Positions 1 through 4,577 of a stretch of DNA of 6,289 nt are shown piece after piece. Location of the stretch: contig PLSJ01000097.1 in assembly GCA_003165115.1 (NCBI GenBank), forward strand, positions 9,552-15,840, read 5' to 3'. This DNA is from Syntrophaceae bacterium. GTDB lineage: Bacteria; Desulfobacterota; Syntrophorhabdia; Syntrophorhabdales; WCHB1-27. A program made the position numbers and the translations under genes. How positions within the stretch are numbered: the first letter of the stretch is position 1; every line of letters begins with the position of its first letter. The notes beneath the pieces were generated by a model. The model searched no databases and was not told the DNA's origin. It saw nothing but the letters and a program-made list of their open reading frames with translations.

Positions 1-240
1 ACGAAGGCCGAGATAAACGTGCTCAAGAAACTGGGCGACGTGGTAGGGATGACCATGGCCTCCGAGGCGACCCTGAGCATGGAATACGCCATCCCTTACG
101 TAAGCCTTTGCGCCGTCGACAACTATTGCAACGGAGTCCTCAAGGCGCCCCTCAACATGGATGAGGTCGACGAGCAGATCATCAAGAACGGCAGGACGAT
201 AGAAGCGGTCCTCCAGACCATCCTGGCCGAAGGTTTTTAG
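1..240 (+). CDS. Purine nucleoside phosphorylase, MTAP/PNP family (C-terminal part; probable methylthioinosine phosphorylase)
   Basis: The reading frame is open from the window edge and gives the last 79 residues; the N-terminal two thirds lie outside. Family enzymes cleave purine nucleosides with phosphate in the cytoplasm. The visible part has the family's substrate-binding stretch GMT-x3-E (residues 16-22 of the fragment; the usual form is GMTTVPE or NMTTVPE), then a beta strand ending V-D-N-Y-C-N-G (39-45). By my alignment Asn41 of the fragment falls where human MTAP has Asp220. Asn at this place goes with 6-oxopurine substrates, as in PNP, and Asp with adenine-type substrates. The next gene is a methylthioadenosine/SAH deaminase, which would supply methylthioinosine, so a methylthioinosine or inosine phosphorylase is more likely than a true MTAP. 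The deaminase start overlaps this stop by one base. Family membership is firm; the substrate is an inference. Confidence 0.85.
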   Translation, partial: TKAEINVLKKLGDVVGMTMASEATLSMEYAIPYVSLCAVDNYCNGVLKAPLNMDEVDEQIIKNGRTIEAVLQTILAEGF

Positions 241-1499
241 TGGACATCCTGATTAAAGGCGTCCGCCTCCCCGAGGGCCAGGTCCGCGACATCTTCATCG
301 AAGACGGGAGGATCGACGAAATATCGGCGGCATGCACCAGGAAGGCCGACCGCACCGTAGACGGGGCCGGTAAGGTGGCCCTGCCCGCCTTTATCAACGG
401 CCACACCCATGCGGCCATGACGCTCATGCGCGGTTATGCGGATGATTTGCCCCTGAAGCAGTGGCTCGAAGAAAAGATATGGGCCCTGGAGGCCAAGCTG
501 ACGGGCGAGGACATCTACTGGGGGACGAAGCTCGCCTGTCTCGAAATGATCAGGAACGGCATCACCGTCTTCAACGATATGTACTGGTTCTGGGAGGATT
601 CGGCCCGCGCGGTGTGCGACATGGGCGTCAGGGGCTTCCTCTCCGCCGTCTTTATCGACATGTTCGACCCGAAGAAGGCAGGCGAGCAGATCGAATCGAA
701 TATCGAGCTCTTTCGCATGGCGGAGAAGTACAGGCCGAATGTCGTCTTCAGCCTCGGCCCCCACGCCCTTTACTCCGTGTCGAAAGAAAGCCTCCGATGG
801 ATCGCGGAGTTTTCCCGCAAGCACAACCTGCTCGTCCATATGCACCTCTCCGAAAGCGGGGACGAGACACTTTTCTGCCGGGAGAAGTACGGCCGCTCGC
901 CCGTCGAGTTCCTCGAAGAGCAGGGCCTGCTCTCGGAGAGGTTCACCGGCGCCCATGGCTGCTGGCTAAGTGCGGACGACGCGGCAATCCTTGCGCGGAC
1001 AAAAGCGAGCCTGATCAACAACCCCGTCTCGAACCTCAAATTGTGCGTGGGCCGCATATTCCCCTACGGGCTCGTGCACGAGCACGCTATCCCTTATTGC
1101 TTCGGCACGGACGGCTGCTCCTCGAACAACCACCTTGACATGATGGAGACCATAAAATTGGCCTCCCTCCTCGCGAAATTTTCCACGAACGACCCCACTT
1201 TCCTCCCTGCCAGGGAGACCTTCGAGAGGGCGACGACGGAAGCCGGCCGCATTTTCGCGCTCGGCACATGGGAGATCGAGGTCGGGTCATCCGCGGACAT
1301 CATCCTTATCGACCTTGACAGGCCCGAGTTCGTGCCGAATTTCGATACCTATTCGGATATTGTCTACGCGGCAAACGGCTACGTCGTCGATACGGTCATC
1401 TGCATGGGCCGCGTCGTGATGGAGGGCCGCCACGTGGACGGCGAGGAGCAGATCATGGAGCGCGCGCGCCGGGCCGCGAGGGACCTCGCCGCGCGATGA
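240..1499 (+). CDS. mtaD: 5'-methylthioadenosine/S-adenosylhomocysteine deaminase (amidohydrolase family)
   Basis: This is a complete 419-residue cytosolic metal-dependent amidohydrolase, the usual length for the MTA/SAH deaminase group. It would remove the 6-amino group of methylthioadenosine, SAH or adenosine to give the inosine form. Metal and catalytic motifs appear in order: HTH (His55, His57) after the first beta strands, H-M-H-L-S-E-S (His200, His202, Glu205), the His of GAHGCW (His239), N-P-V-S-N-L-K-L (261-268), and G-T-D-G (Asp291). The start is GTG at 240, which shares one base with the TAG of the upstream phosphorylase. A GAAGG about six bases before it can serve as ribosome binding site, so the two genes look translationally coupled. 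The stop overlaps the next start as ATGA. Related guanine or chlorohydrolase-type amidohydrolases are the alternative, but the neighbour phosphorylase and the NPVSNLKL/GTDG signature favour MTA/SAH deaminase. The exact nucleoside preference cannot be read from sequence. Confidence 0.9.
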   Translation: MDILIKGVRLPEGQVRDIFIEDGRIDEISAACTRKADRTVDGAGKVALPAFINGHTHAAMTLMRGYADDLPLKQWLEEKIWALEAKLTGEDIYWGTKLACLEMIRNGITVFNDMYWFWEDSARAVCDMGVRGFLSAVFIDMFDPKKAGEQIESNIELFRMAEKYRPNVVFSLGPHALYSVSKESLRWIAEFSRKHNLLVHMHLSESGDETLFCREKYGRSPVEFLEEQGLLSERFTGAHGCWLSADDAAILARTKASLINNPVSNLKLCVGRIFPYGLVHEHAIPYCFGTDGCSSNNHLDMMETIKLASLLAKFSTNDPTFLPARETFERATTEAGRIFALGTWEIEVGSSADIILIDLDRPEFVPNFDTYSDIVYAANGYVVDTVICMGRVVMEGRHVDGEEQIMERARRAARDLAAR

Positions 1500-1939
1500 G
1501 GTTCGTGTGCGACCAGATGCTCGGCAAGCTGGCGAAGTACCTGCGCATCCTGGGGTTCGATGCCGCCTACGCCGCGAGCCGCGCGGCCCTCGACCGCTAC
1601 CGCACGCATGAGGGCGACCGGGTCCTGCTCACGCGGCGAAAGGGGGCTTCCCGCTTCGCGAAGACCGTCCACATCAATTCTGAGATCACACGCGAGCAGC
1701 TAAGGGAGATAAAAGCCCTGGTGAAGCCGGCCGTCTCGGCCAACGCGGTCTTCGGCAGGTGCATCGAGTGCAACGTGGAGCTGATCGAGGCCGACAAGAT
1801 GGACATCGAACCCCTCGTCCCCGAGTTCGTCTATCACCATTACACGCGCTTCAAGATATGCCCCTCCTGCAAGAGGGTCTACTGGGAGGGGTCGCACACG
1901 TCTGGTATGACCGCCCTCCTCGAGGAGATGCTTTCCTGA
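1496..1939 (+). CDS. Mut7-C family protein (PIN-like RNase domain with zinc ribbon)
   Basis: This is a complete 147-residue protein. The N-terminus has the Mut7-C hallmark CDxMLGKLAKYLRILGFD (residues 5-22), with the acidic residue Asp6 expected at the PIN-like active site, followed by D-R-V-L-L-T-R-R (41-48), where family members carry a conserved Thr-Arg. The C-terminal part is a four-cysteine zinc ribbon: C-I-E-C (Cys89, Cys92) and C-P-S-C (Cys122, Cys125). The domain is named after the C-terminus of the nematode Mut-7 exonuclease and is predicted to be a ribonuclease; stand-alone bacterial and archaeal members are mostly uncharacterised. The segment between residues 23 and 41 looks slightly short for the family, a possible small deletion. 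The start overlaps the deaminase stop by four bases (ATGA) with no good ribosome binding site, so translation is probably coupled. It is followed directly by nth. Family assignment is strong; substrate is unknown. Confidence 0.85.
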   Translation: MRFVCDQMLGKLAKYLRILGFDAAYAASRAALDRYRTHEGDRVLLTRRKGASRFAKTVHINSEITREQLREIKALVKPAVSANAVFGRCIECNVELIEADKMDIEPLVPEFVYHHYTRFKICPSCKRVYWEGSHTSGMTALLEEMLS

Positions 1940-2589
1940 TGCCCTTCCCTTTCAAGGATGTGATCGAGCGCTTCAAGGAGTTTTATAAATCCGACGTCCC
2001 CGTTGTCACGAAGATCGCCGCGGAAAAGCACGACCCCTTTCTCGTGCTCATCGGCTGCCTGCTCAGCCTGAGGACAAAGGATGAGACCACGGAAAAGGCC
2101 ATGGAGCGCCTGATGAAAAGGGCCCGCACGCCTGCCGGGCTGCTGTCGCTCCCCACCGAAGAGGTCGAAAAGATCATCTATCCCGTGGGCTTCTACAAGG
2201 TGAAGTCCCGCCTCATCAAAGAGATCAGCCGCACGATCATCGAAAAATACCACAACGTCGTGCCCGATACCCTGGACGAATTGCTCACCCTCAAGGGCGT
2301 CGGACGGAAGACCGCCAATATCGTGATCACCGAAGCCTTCGGCTCGCCCGGCATCGCCGTCGACACCCACGTCCACCGCATCTCCAACAGGCTCGGCGCG
2401 GTAAAGACGAGGACGCCCGATGAGACGGAGATGGCACTACGGGAGATCCTCCCGCGGGAATACTGGGCGGTATACAATCGGCTCCTGGTCACCCACGGCA
2501 AAAGGACCTGCACCCCCCTCTCGCCATGGTGCGGCAGGTGCCCGGTAAGGGCCTTCTGCGGACGGGTGGGGGTGACGAGGTCGCGGTAG
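1939..2589 (+). CDS. nth: Endonuclease III (DNA glycosylase/AP lyase)
   Basis: This is a 216-residue protein, close to the 211 of E. coli Nth. It is a bifunctional glycosylase that removes oxidised pyrimidines and nicks the abasic site in base excision repair. The helix-hairpin-helix is L-K-G-V-G-R-K-T-A-N (118-127) with the Schiff-base Lys124. The catalytic Asp142 lies in V-D-T-H, 18 residues later as in E. coli (Lys120/Asp138). The 4Fe-4S loop has Cys191, 198, 201 and 207 with the exact C-x6-C-x2-C-x5-C spacing. The lesion-search loop reads S-L-R-T-K-D, so Arg45 stands where E. coli has Gln41. The ATG at 1939 was chosen because it shares one base with the upstream TGA, has GAGGAG eleven bases before it, and gives normal family length. 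The frame is open further back to 1759, but that part is antiphase Mut7-C sequence. It is the last gene of the operon. Confidence 0.95.
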   Translation: MPFPFKDVIERFKEFYKSDVPVVTKIAAEKHDPFLVLIGCLLSLRTKDETTEKAMERLMKRARTPAGLLSLPTEEVEKIIYPVGFYKVKSRLIKEISRTIIEKYHNVVPDTLDELLTLKGVGRKTANIVITEAFGSPGIAVDTHVHRISNRLGAVKTRTPDETEMALREILPREYWAVYNRLLVTHGKRTCTPLSPWCGRCPVRAFCGRVGVTRSR

Positions 2590-2593
2590 GGCG

Positions 2594-2655
2594 GCCGGGA
2601 GAAGAAGCAGTTGCGCATTGGGCGGTCTTCCATCCTCCTCGGACCAACTCCCGGC
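2594..2655. repeat. 8-bp inverted repeat downstream of nth
   Basis: GCCGGGAG at 2594-2601 is the exact reverse complement of CTCCCGGC at 2648-2655, leaving a 46-base loop. It lies just past the nth stop at the end of the + strand operon. No run of T follows on either side, so it is not a standard intrinsic terminator; it could be part of a longer folded 3' end or chance. The rest of the stretch from 2590 to 2783 holds no gene I can support. A 12-base direct repeat (TACGGGGT followed by CACC or AACC) occurs at 2741-2752 and 2757-2768. Confidence 0.3.
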
Positions 2656-2783
2656 TATCGCAGTTGCTTTGCCGAGCACCTGTTACCGCTTGATCACCGT
2701 CCCTAAGCTTGCATGGGAATACGGATGGGAAGAGCGAACATACGGGGTCACCGGTCTACGGGGTAACCTTCTCTATCGCACCA

Positions 2784-3137
2784 TCATGTGTCCTTTTGGC
2801 GCTTCAAATAGTTTTTTACGAACGACTTACCATGCTCCGTTAAATTTCCCCCGTCAATTTCAACCAGTCCAGCCCTCACTAACGGGACTCTTCCCCACCT
2901 GCTTACCGGTGCCTTGCCTTCAGACAACTCAATCAAGTACACCATGTCCGAATTCGTAAGCCCCTGCGTCTCTGTGGCAAAATTACTAGCTTCTCTCACA
3001 AGCGCTTCTGCTTGTTGAGATTTGCCTTCTTTTTCGAGTGCTACTGCCCTCTTTACGGCATCATGCATGTAGCGTTCGAGGGATACTTTGAATGAGAACT
3101 TACCGACGGTGCCCTCGACATTCTGAAAGCGCTCCAA
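2784..3137 (-). CDS. Hypothetical protein, possible winged-helix-like C-terminus; 5' end uncertain
   Basis: This is a 117-codon frame that I do not recognise. Its composition is protein-like, not shadow-like. A charged helical stretch (about residues 18-55, many Lys, Glu and Ala) is followed by a compact C-terminal part containing G-L-T-N-S-D-M-V-Y-L-I-E-L and ending R-A-G-L-V-E-I-D-G-G-N-L-T-E-H-G-K-S-F, a pattern often seen in the strand-turn-helix end of winged-helix domains. No catalytic motif or signal peptide is visible. The only start for the full length is TTG at 3137 without a ribosome binding site. The frame stays open upstream only eight more codons, to a stop at 3162-3164, with no ATG or GTG. 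An internal ATG at residue 24 also lacks a ribosome binding site. The gene may therefore be a 5'-truncated remnant joined to the repeat DNA beside it. It is on the same strand as the toxin-antitoxin genes in the AT-richer accessory block. Confidence 0.5.
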   Translation of the reverse strand: MERFQNVEGTVGKFSFKVSLERYMHDAVKRAVALEKEGKSQQAEALVREASNFATETQGLTNSDMVYLIELSEGKAPVSRWGRVPLVRAGLVEIDGGNLTEHGKSFVKNYLKRQKDT

Positions 3138-3184
3138 TAGCTTAACGATAGGTGTGCGGAATCATCAATCATTGCATCCCCCAA

Positions 3185-3331
3185 GAAAAGGGAACAGGGG
3201 GACAGGCTGCCCTTTTCGGCTTGCTTTCTCCTTCGTTCGGCCGCAAACTGTCCGCCTTTCCGTATCTTATAATATTTGCAATATGGGTGAAATTACAAGG
3301 AAAATGTTGTGGCATTTCAGCATTCGCCGCT
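3185..3331 (+). repeat. Dispersed repeat, copy A (complete, two-part)
   Basis: The left part starts with a perfect 8-bp hairpin, GAAAAGGG at 3185-3192 and CCCTTTTC at 3210-3217 with a 17-base loop. After that comes a tract shared with copies B and C: CTTGC or TTGCC, TTCTC or TTCTTC, CTTCGTT, then CGCAAACT and TCCG (about 3220-3253). The right part, 3265-3331, matches 4511-4577 (copy B) without gaps at 61 of 67 positions by my count. No transposase is nearby. The function is unknown; a REP- or MITE-like dispersed element or a structured RNA are the possibilities. Confidence 0.7.
3269..3298 (-). promoter_or_regulatory. Possible sigma-70 promoter reading leftward inside repeat copy A
   Basis: On the - strand TTGTAA (3293-3298) and TATTAT (3269-3274) are 18 bases apart, a fair -35/-10 pair. 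Transcription would run through the copy A hairpin into the 117-residue frame, with a leader of about 130 bases. Copy B has the same -35 but a poorer -10 (TGTTAT). The DNA here is AT-rich, so chance matches are likely. Confidence 0.25.
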
Positions 3332-3432
3332 CCTCCAGCGGTCTTAGAGTCACAGCATCGGGCAAATAGAGCGCCGGTGACTTCCCCAGCCCCTCACGAA
3401 TCAAAATTCACCTCAAAGAGATAGTCGGCATA

Positions 3433-3452
3433 GAACGACAGGGGCGTCGTTC
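3433..3452. repeat. Perfect 7-bp hairpin
   Basis: GAACGAC (3433-3439) pairs with GTCGTTC (3446-3452) around the six-base loop AGGGGC. Neither strand has a T run after the stem, so a Rho-independent terminator is unlikely. It sits in the gene-free stretch 3138-3607 between copies A and C of the dispersed repeat. Its role is unknown. Confidence 0.4.
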
Positions 3453-3476
3453 CGTTCATTCCGTTATTCTTCAGAA

Positions 3477-3549
3477 GTGAAAGGAATGGACTGCTTCTTT
3501 CACTTTGCCTTCTTCTTCGTTCTTCGTTGGTCGCAAACTCTCCCGTCCG
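3477..3549 (+). repeat. Dispersed repeat, copy C (left part only)
   Basis: This copy shares the left part of copies A and B in the same orientation: a hairpin, GTGAAAG (3477-3483) with CTTTCAC (3497-3503), extendable by a G-T wobble and one A-T pair. A tract with TTTGCCTTCTTCTTCGTT, TCGCAAACT and CCCGTCCG follows. The stem bases differ from copy A but still pair, which suggests the fold is what is kept. The right part (the TCTTATAA...CATTTCAGCATTCG block) is absent; brnA follows after about 60 bases. Confidence 0.65.
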
Positions 3550-3607
3550 GCACTGATGCTGGGAGCGCAGGGCGGAGCACAGCGCCGTTCTATTTGCCGA
3601 TGGCTAT

Positions 3608-3814
3608 TTACTCGACTGCCTCGGCGATCTTCATATCGCCCCTGAGAAGCTCATTCACCACTGAGGATCGGTCATTTCCCTTTTTCGAAGCGATTTTCTC
3701 TACGAAGGCTGAAACTTCCTCGTCGAGATAAATGGGAATGTTCAACTTCATATCCGGATGATAGAACTTACCTCTCTCACCTTTTGAGAAATCATACTCT
3801 TTTTTCATATTCAT
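3608..3814 (-). CDS. brnA: BrnA-type antitoxin (ribbon-helix-helix, CopG-like)
   Basis: This 68-residue protein has the typical BrnA opening K-K-E-Y-D-F-S-K-G-x-R-G-K-F-Y (4-18). A ribbon-helix-helix follows: the DNA-contacting strand M-K-L-N-I-P-I-Y-L (22-30), helix 1 from D-E-E-V (31-41), a turn with G-N-D, and helix 2 S-S-V-V-N-E-L-L-R (50-58). In the type II BrnTA system the antitoxin binds and neutralises the BrnT ribonuclease, and the pair represses its own promoter. The ATG overlaps the brnT stop as ATGA, the normal toxin-first order. A second ATG two codons downstream is an equally plausible start. No terminator is visible after it; repeat copy C lies just downstream. Confidence 0.88.
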   Translation of the reverse strand: MNMKKEYDFSKGERGKFYHPDMKLNIPIYLDEEVSAFVEKIASKKGNDRSSVVNELLRGDMKIAEAVE

Positions 3815-4107
3815 TCACCGTATATTTTGGTTTCTCGCTTTGTCGCCTTCCGGCTTGAAATAATCCTGATTGTAACAGTATCCTCACTTTCTCCTTGAAA
3901 TGTGTGGATCACAATCAATAGTCTTCCTTTCTCCGAAATCCCCATGCTTACCCATCTGTCTTCAGTTTCACTATGGTCTGGATCAGGTATGGAAAGTGCC
4001 CTCGAATCTCTAAATACGGTTGCAGCTTCCTCAAAAGGTACGCCATGTTTATCCCAGTTATCGCGTGCCTTTCTGGGATCCCACTCAAAAGTGTAATTTA
4101 TTGGCAT
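3811..4107 (-). CDS. brnT: BrnT-type ribonuclease toxin
   Basis: This is a 98-residue protein with the BrnT (RelE-like fold) signature: F-E-W-D-P-x-K-A-x-x-N (7-17), K-H-G-V-x-F-E-E-A-x-x-V-F-x-D (20-34), P-D-P-D-H-S-E (41-47), R-L-L-I-V-I-H-T (62-69), and the C-terminal R-I-I-S-S-R-K-A-T-K-R-E (81-92). BrnT toxins cleave RNA and stop translation. The ATG at 4107 was chosen because it gives family length and the F-E-W-D start; the frame is open further upstream to 4281, but that part runs across the parE remnant and the antitoxin gene in another phase. The start is preceded by GTGGAAAA, a weak ribosome binding site. The gene is followed by brnA with ATGA overlap. It stands directly behind an antitoxin of another family and a parE remnant, so it may be transcribed both from that module's promoter and its own. 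All signature residues are present, so the toxin looks intact. Confidence 0.9.
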   Translation of the reverse strand: MPINYTFEWDPRKARDNWDKHGVPFEEAATVFRDSRALSIPDPDHSETEDRWVSMGISEKGRLLIVIHTFQGESEDTVTIRIISSRKATKRETKIYGE

Positions 4108-4169
4108 TTTTCCACACAACGGTACCCGATAAACCCTGCCTCTGCGGCAGGGTGAAACGAGTAAATCAA
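4098..4169 (-). pseudogene. Remnant of a ParE/RelE-family toxin start
   Basis: A TTG at 4169 overlaps the antitoxin's TGA as TTGA, the place where the ParE-type toxin normally starts. The frame begins with a few residues and then F-H-P-A-A-E-A-G-F (codons 5-13), which matches the opening of ParE toxins of the family paired with this antitoxin (FHPxAExEF). After about codon 14 the homology ends and the frame stops at 4098-4100, inside brnT. The normal toxin is about 90-100 residues, so most of it is missing. The parE body seems to have been replaced by brnTA. The motif is short, so a chance match is possible, but its frame and position are exactly those expected. Confidence 0.6.
4134..4152. 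repeat. Perfect 7-bp hairpin between antitoxin and brnT
   Basis: CCCTGCC (4134-4140) and GGCAGGG (4146-4152) pair around a five-base loop. On the transcribed - strand only TTTAT follows, too few T residues for a strong terminator. It lies inside the parE remnant, 27 bases before the brnT start, so it could damp read-through, be an operator, or simply mark the recombination joint. Confidence 0.4.
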
Positions 4170-4390
4170 AAAATTCTCTTACGTATTTTAGTGAATACCT
4201 TTTCTCCCGGAATTGTTTTTGCTGTGCTGTTCGCGATCTCCTTAACCCTCTTTTCCGCTTCCTCGGCCCACAGCTTATCAATCTCGATTTGTGTGGGATT
4301 CAAGCTTAGGAACAACTTGTCTACAAGGAGCGTTCTTTTTTCGACTGGCAATGATATCGCTTCGTCAAAAAGGTCTTCGGTCTTTCTCAT
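4166..4390 (-). CDS. Addiction-module antitoxin, ParE/RelE-partner family (TIGR02574/PF09720 type)
   Basis: This 74-residue protein has the family pattern: an N-terminal helix with L-F-D-E-A-I-S-L-P-V-E-K-R (7-19), L-V-D-K-L-F-L-S-L (22-30), then I-D-K-L-W-A-E-E-A-E-K-R-V (37-49), and the C-terminal toxin-contact stretch K-T-I-P-G-E-K-V-F-T-K-I-R (58-70). Such antitoxins usually sit just ahead of a ParE/RelE toxin gene, bind it and help repress the operon. The ATG at 4390 has a strong GGAGG six bases upstream and a TATAAT about 28 bases upstream. Here the toxin behind it is reduced to a remnant and BrnTA follows instead, so it may be an orphan that could still neutralise a related toxin encoded elsewhere. 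It seems complete. Partner specificity cannot be told from sequence. Confidence 0.85.
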   Translation of the reverse strand: MRKTEDLFDEAISLPVEKRTLLVDKLFLSLNPTQIEIDKLWAEEAEKRVKEIANSTAKTIPGEKVFTKIRKRIF

Positions 4391-4418
4391 GTCTGCCTCC
4401 GACGGATCACTTTACTTA

Positions 4419-4447
4419 ATTATAGCATGCCCCTTTGAAAAGGAAAC
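4419..4447 (-). promoter_or_regulatory. Probable promoter of the toxin-antitoxin cluster
   Basis: A perfect TATAAT (4419-4424 on the - strand) lies 28 bases before the antitoxin ATG. The hexamer 17 bases further upstream, GTTTCC (4442-4447), is a poor -35, as is common for autoregulated toxin-antitoxin promoters. The -35 region falls on the first stem arm of repeat copy B, so the repeat provides part of the promoter. The GGAGG at 4396-4400 is the ribosome binding site. Confidence 0.5.
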
Positions 4448-4577
4448 GGGCTGCTTTTTCACCTTGCCTTCTCTTCGTTAGCCATAAACCATCCCGTCCG
4501 TCCTTCTGAGTCTTATAACATTTACCATATGGCTGAAATTACAAGGAAAATGTTGCGGCATTTCAGCATTCGTCGCT
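4437..4577 (+). repeat. Dispersed repeat, copy B (two-part)
   Basis: The left part has a 7-bp hairpin, GAAAAGG (4437-4443) with CTTTTTC (4454-4460) including one G-T wobble, followed by CCTTGCCTTCTCTTCGTT, then ATAAAC and CCCGTCCG, as in copies A and C. The right part, 4511-4577, matches 3265-3331 at 61 of 67 positions without gaps. It has the same orientation as A and C. It lies between the antitoxin promoter and the end of motB; the rest of 4391-4730 holds no gene I can support, only a direct pair of GCGTGCGG at 4653-4660 and 4672-4679. Confidence 0.7.

Larger units (their letters stand above)
3357..3601. repeat. Imperfect inverted repeats bounding about 245 bp (possible MITE-like ends)
   Basis: ATCGGGCAAATAGA at 3357-3370 is matched in reverse complement by TCTATTTGCCGAT at 3589-3601, with one extra G on the left arm; ten of the bases, GGCAAATAGA, pair without interruption. 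The arms face inward like terminal inverted repeats and the right arm ends seven bases past the brnA stop. The enclosed DNA has repeat copy C and a short hairpin but no open frame I believe. No target-site duplication is obvious. It may be a decayed non-autonomous element or a stem of a long transcript. Confidence 0.4.

Noticed and set aside
237..956. 239-residue frame on the - strand
   Set aside because: It is antisense to the deaminase, a typical shadow frame in GC-rich coding DNA.
1759..1938. Upstream extension of the nth frame to 1759
   Set aside because: It lies wholly inside the Mut7-C coding region in another phase and reads as Arg/Pro-rich shadow sequence; ATG at 1939 gives normal Nth length.
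2618..2959. 113-residue frame on the + strand
   Set aside because: It overlaps the 3' half of the - strand 117-residue frame, is rich in Pro, Ser, Thr and Cys, and has no ribosome binding site or motif.
3245..3273. Rightward promoter with TATAAT at 3268-3273
   Set aside because: The -10 is perfect, but no -35 lies at a usable distance, and there is no supported gene to its right on the + strand.
3477..3731. 84-residue frame on the + strand
   Set aside because: It is antisense to brnA and runs through repeat copy C.
4108..4281. 58-residue upstream extension of brnT
   Set aside because: It overlaps the antitoxin gene and parE remnant out of phase; BrnT proteins begin just before the F-E-W-D motif.
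3185..4577. Integron attC sites (TA genes as cassettes)
   Set aside because: Copies contain GTT...AAAC elements, but not the GTTRRRY and RYYYAAC core sites at the needed spacing, and the genes are opposite to the expected pattern; no integrase is in view.
3185..4577. CRISPR array
   Set aside because: Three long, imperfect, widely and unevenly spaced copies with genes between them do not fit repeat-spacer structure.
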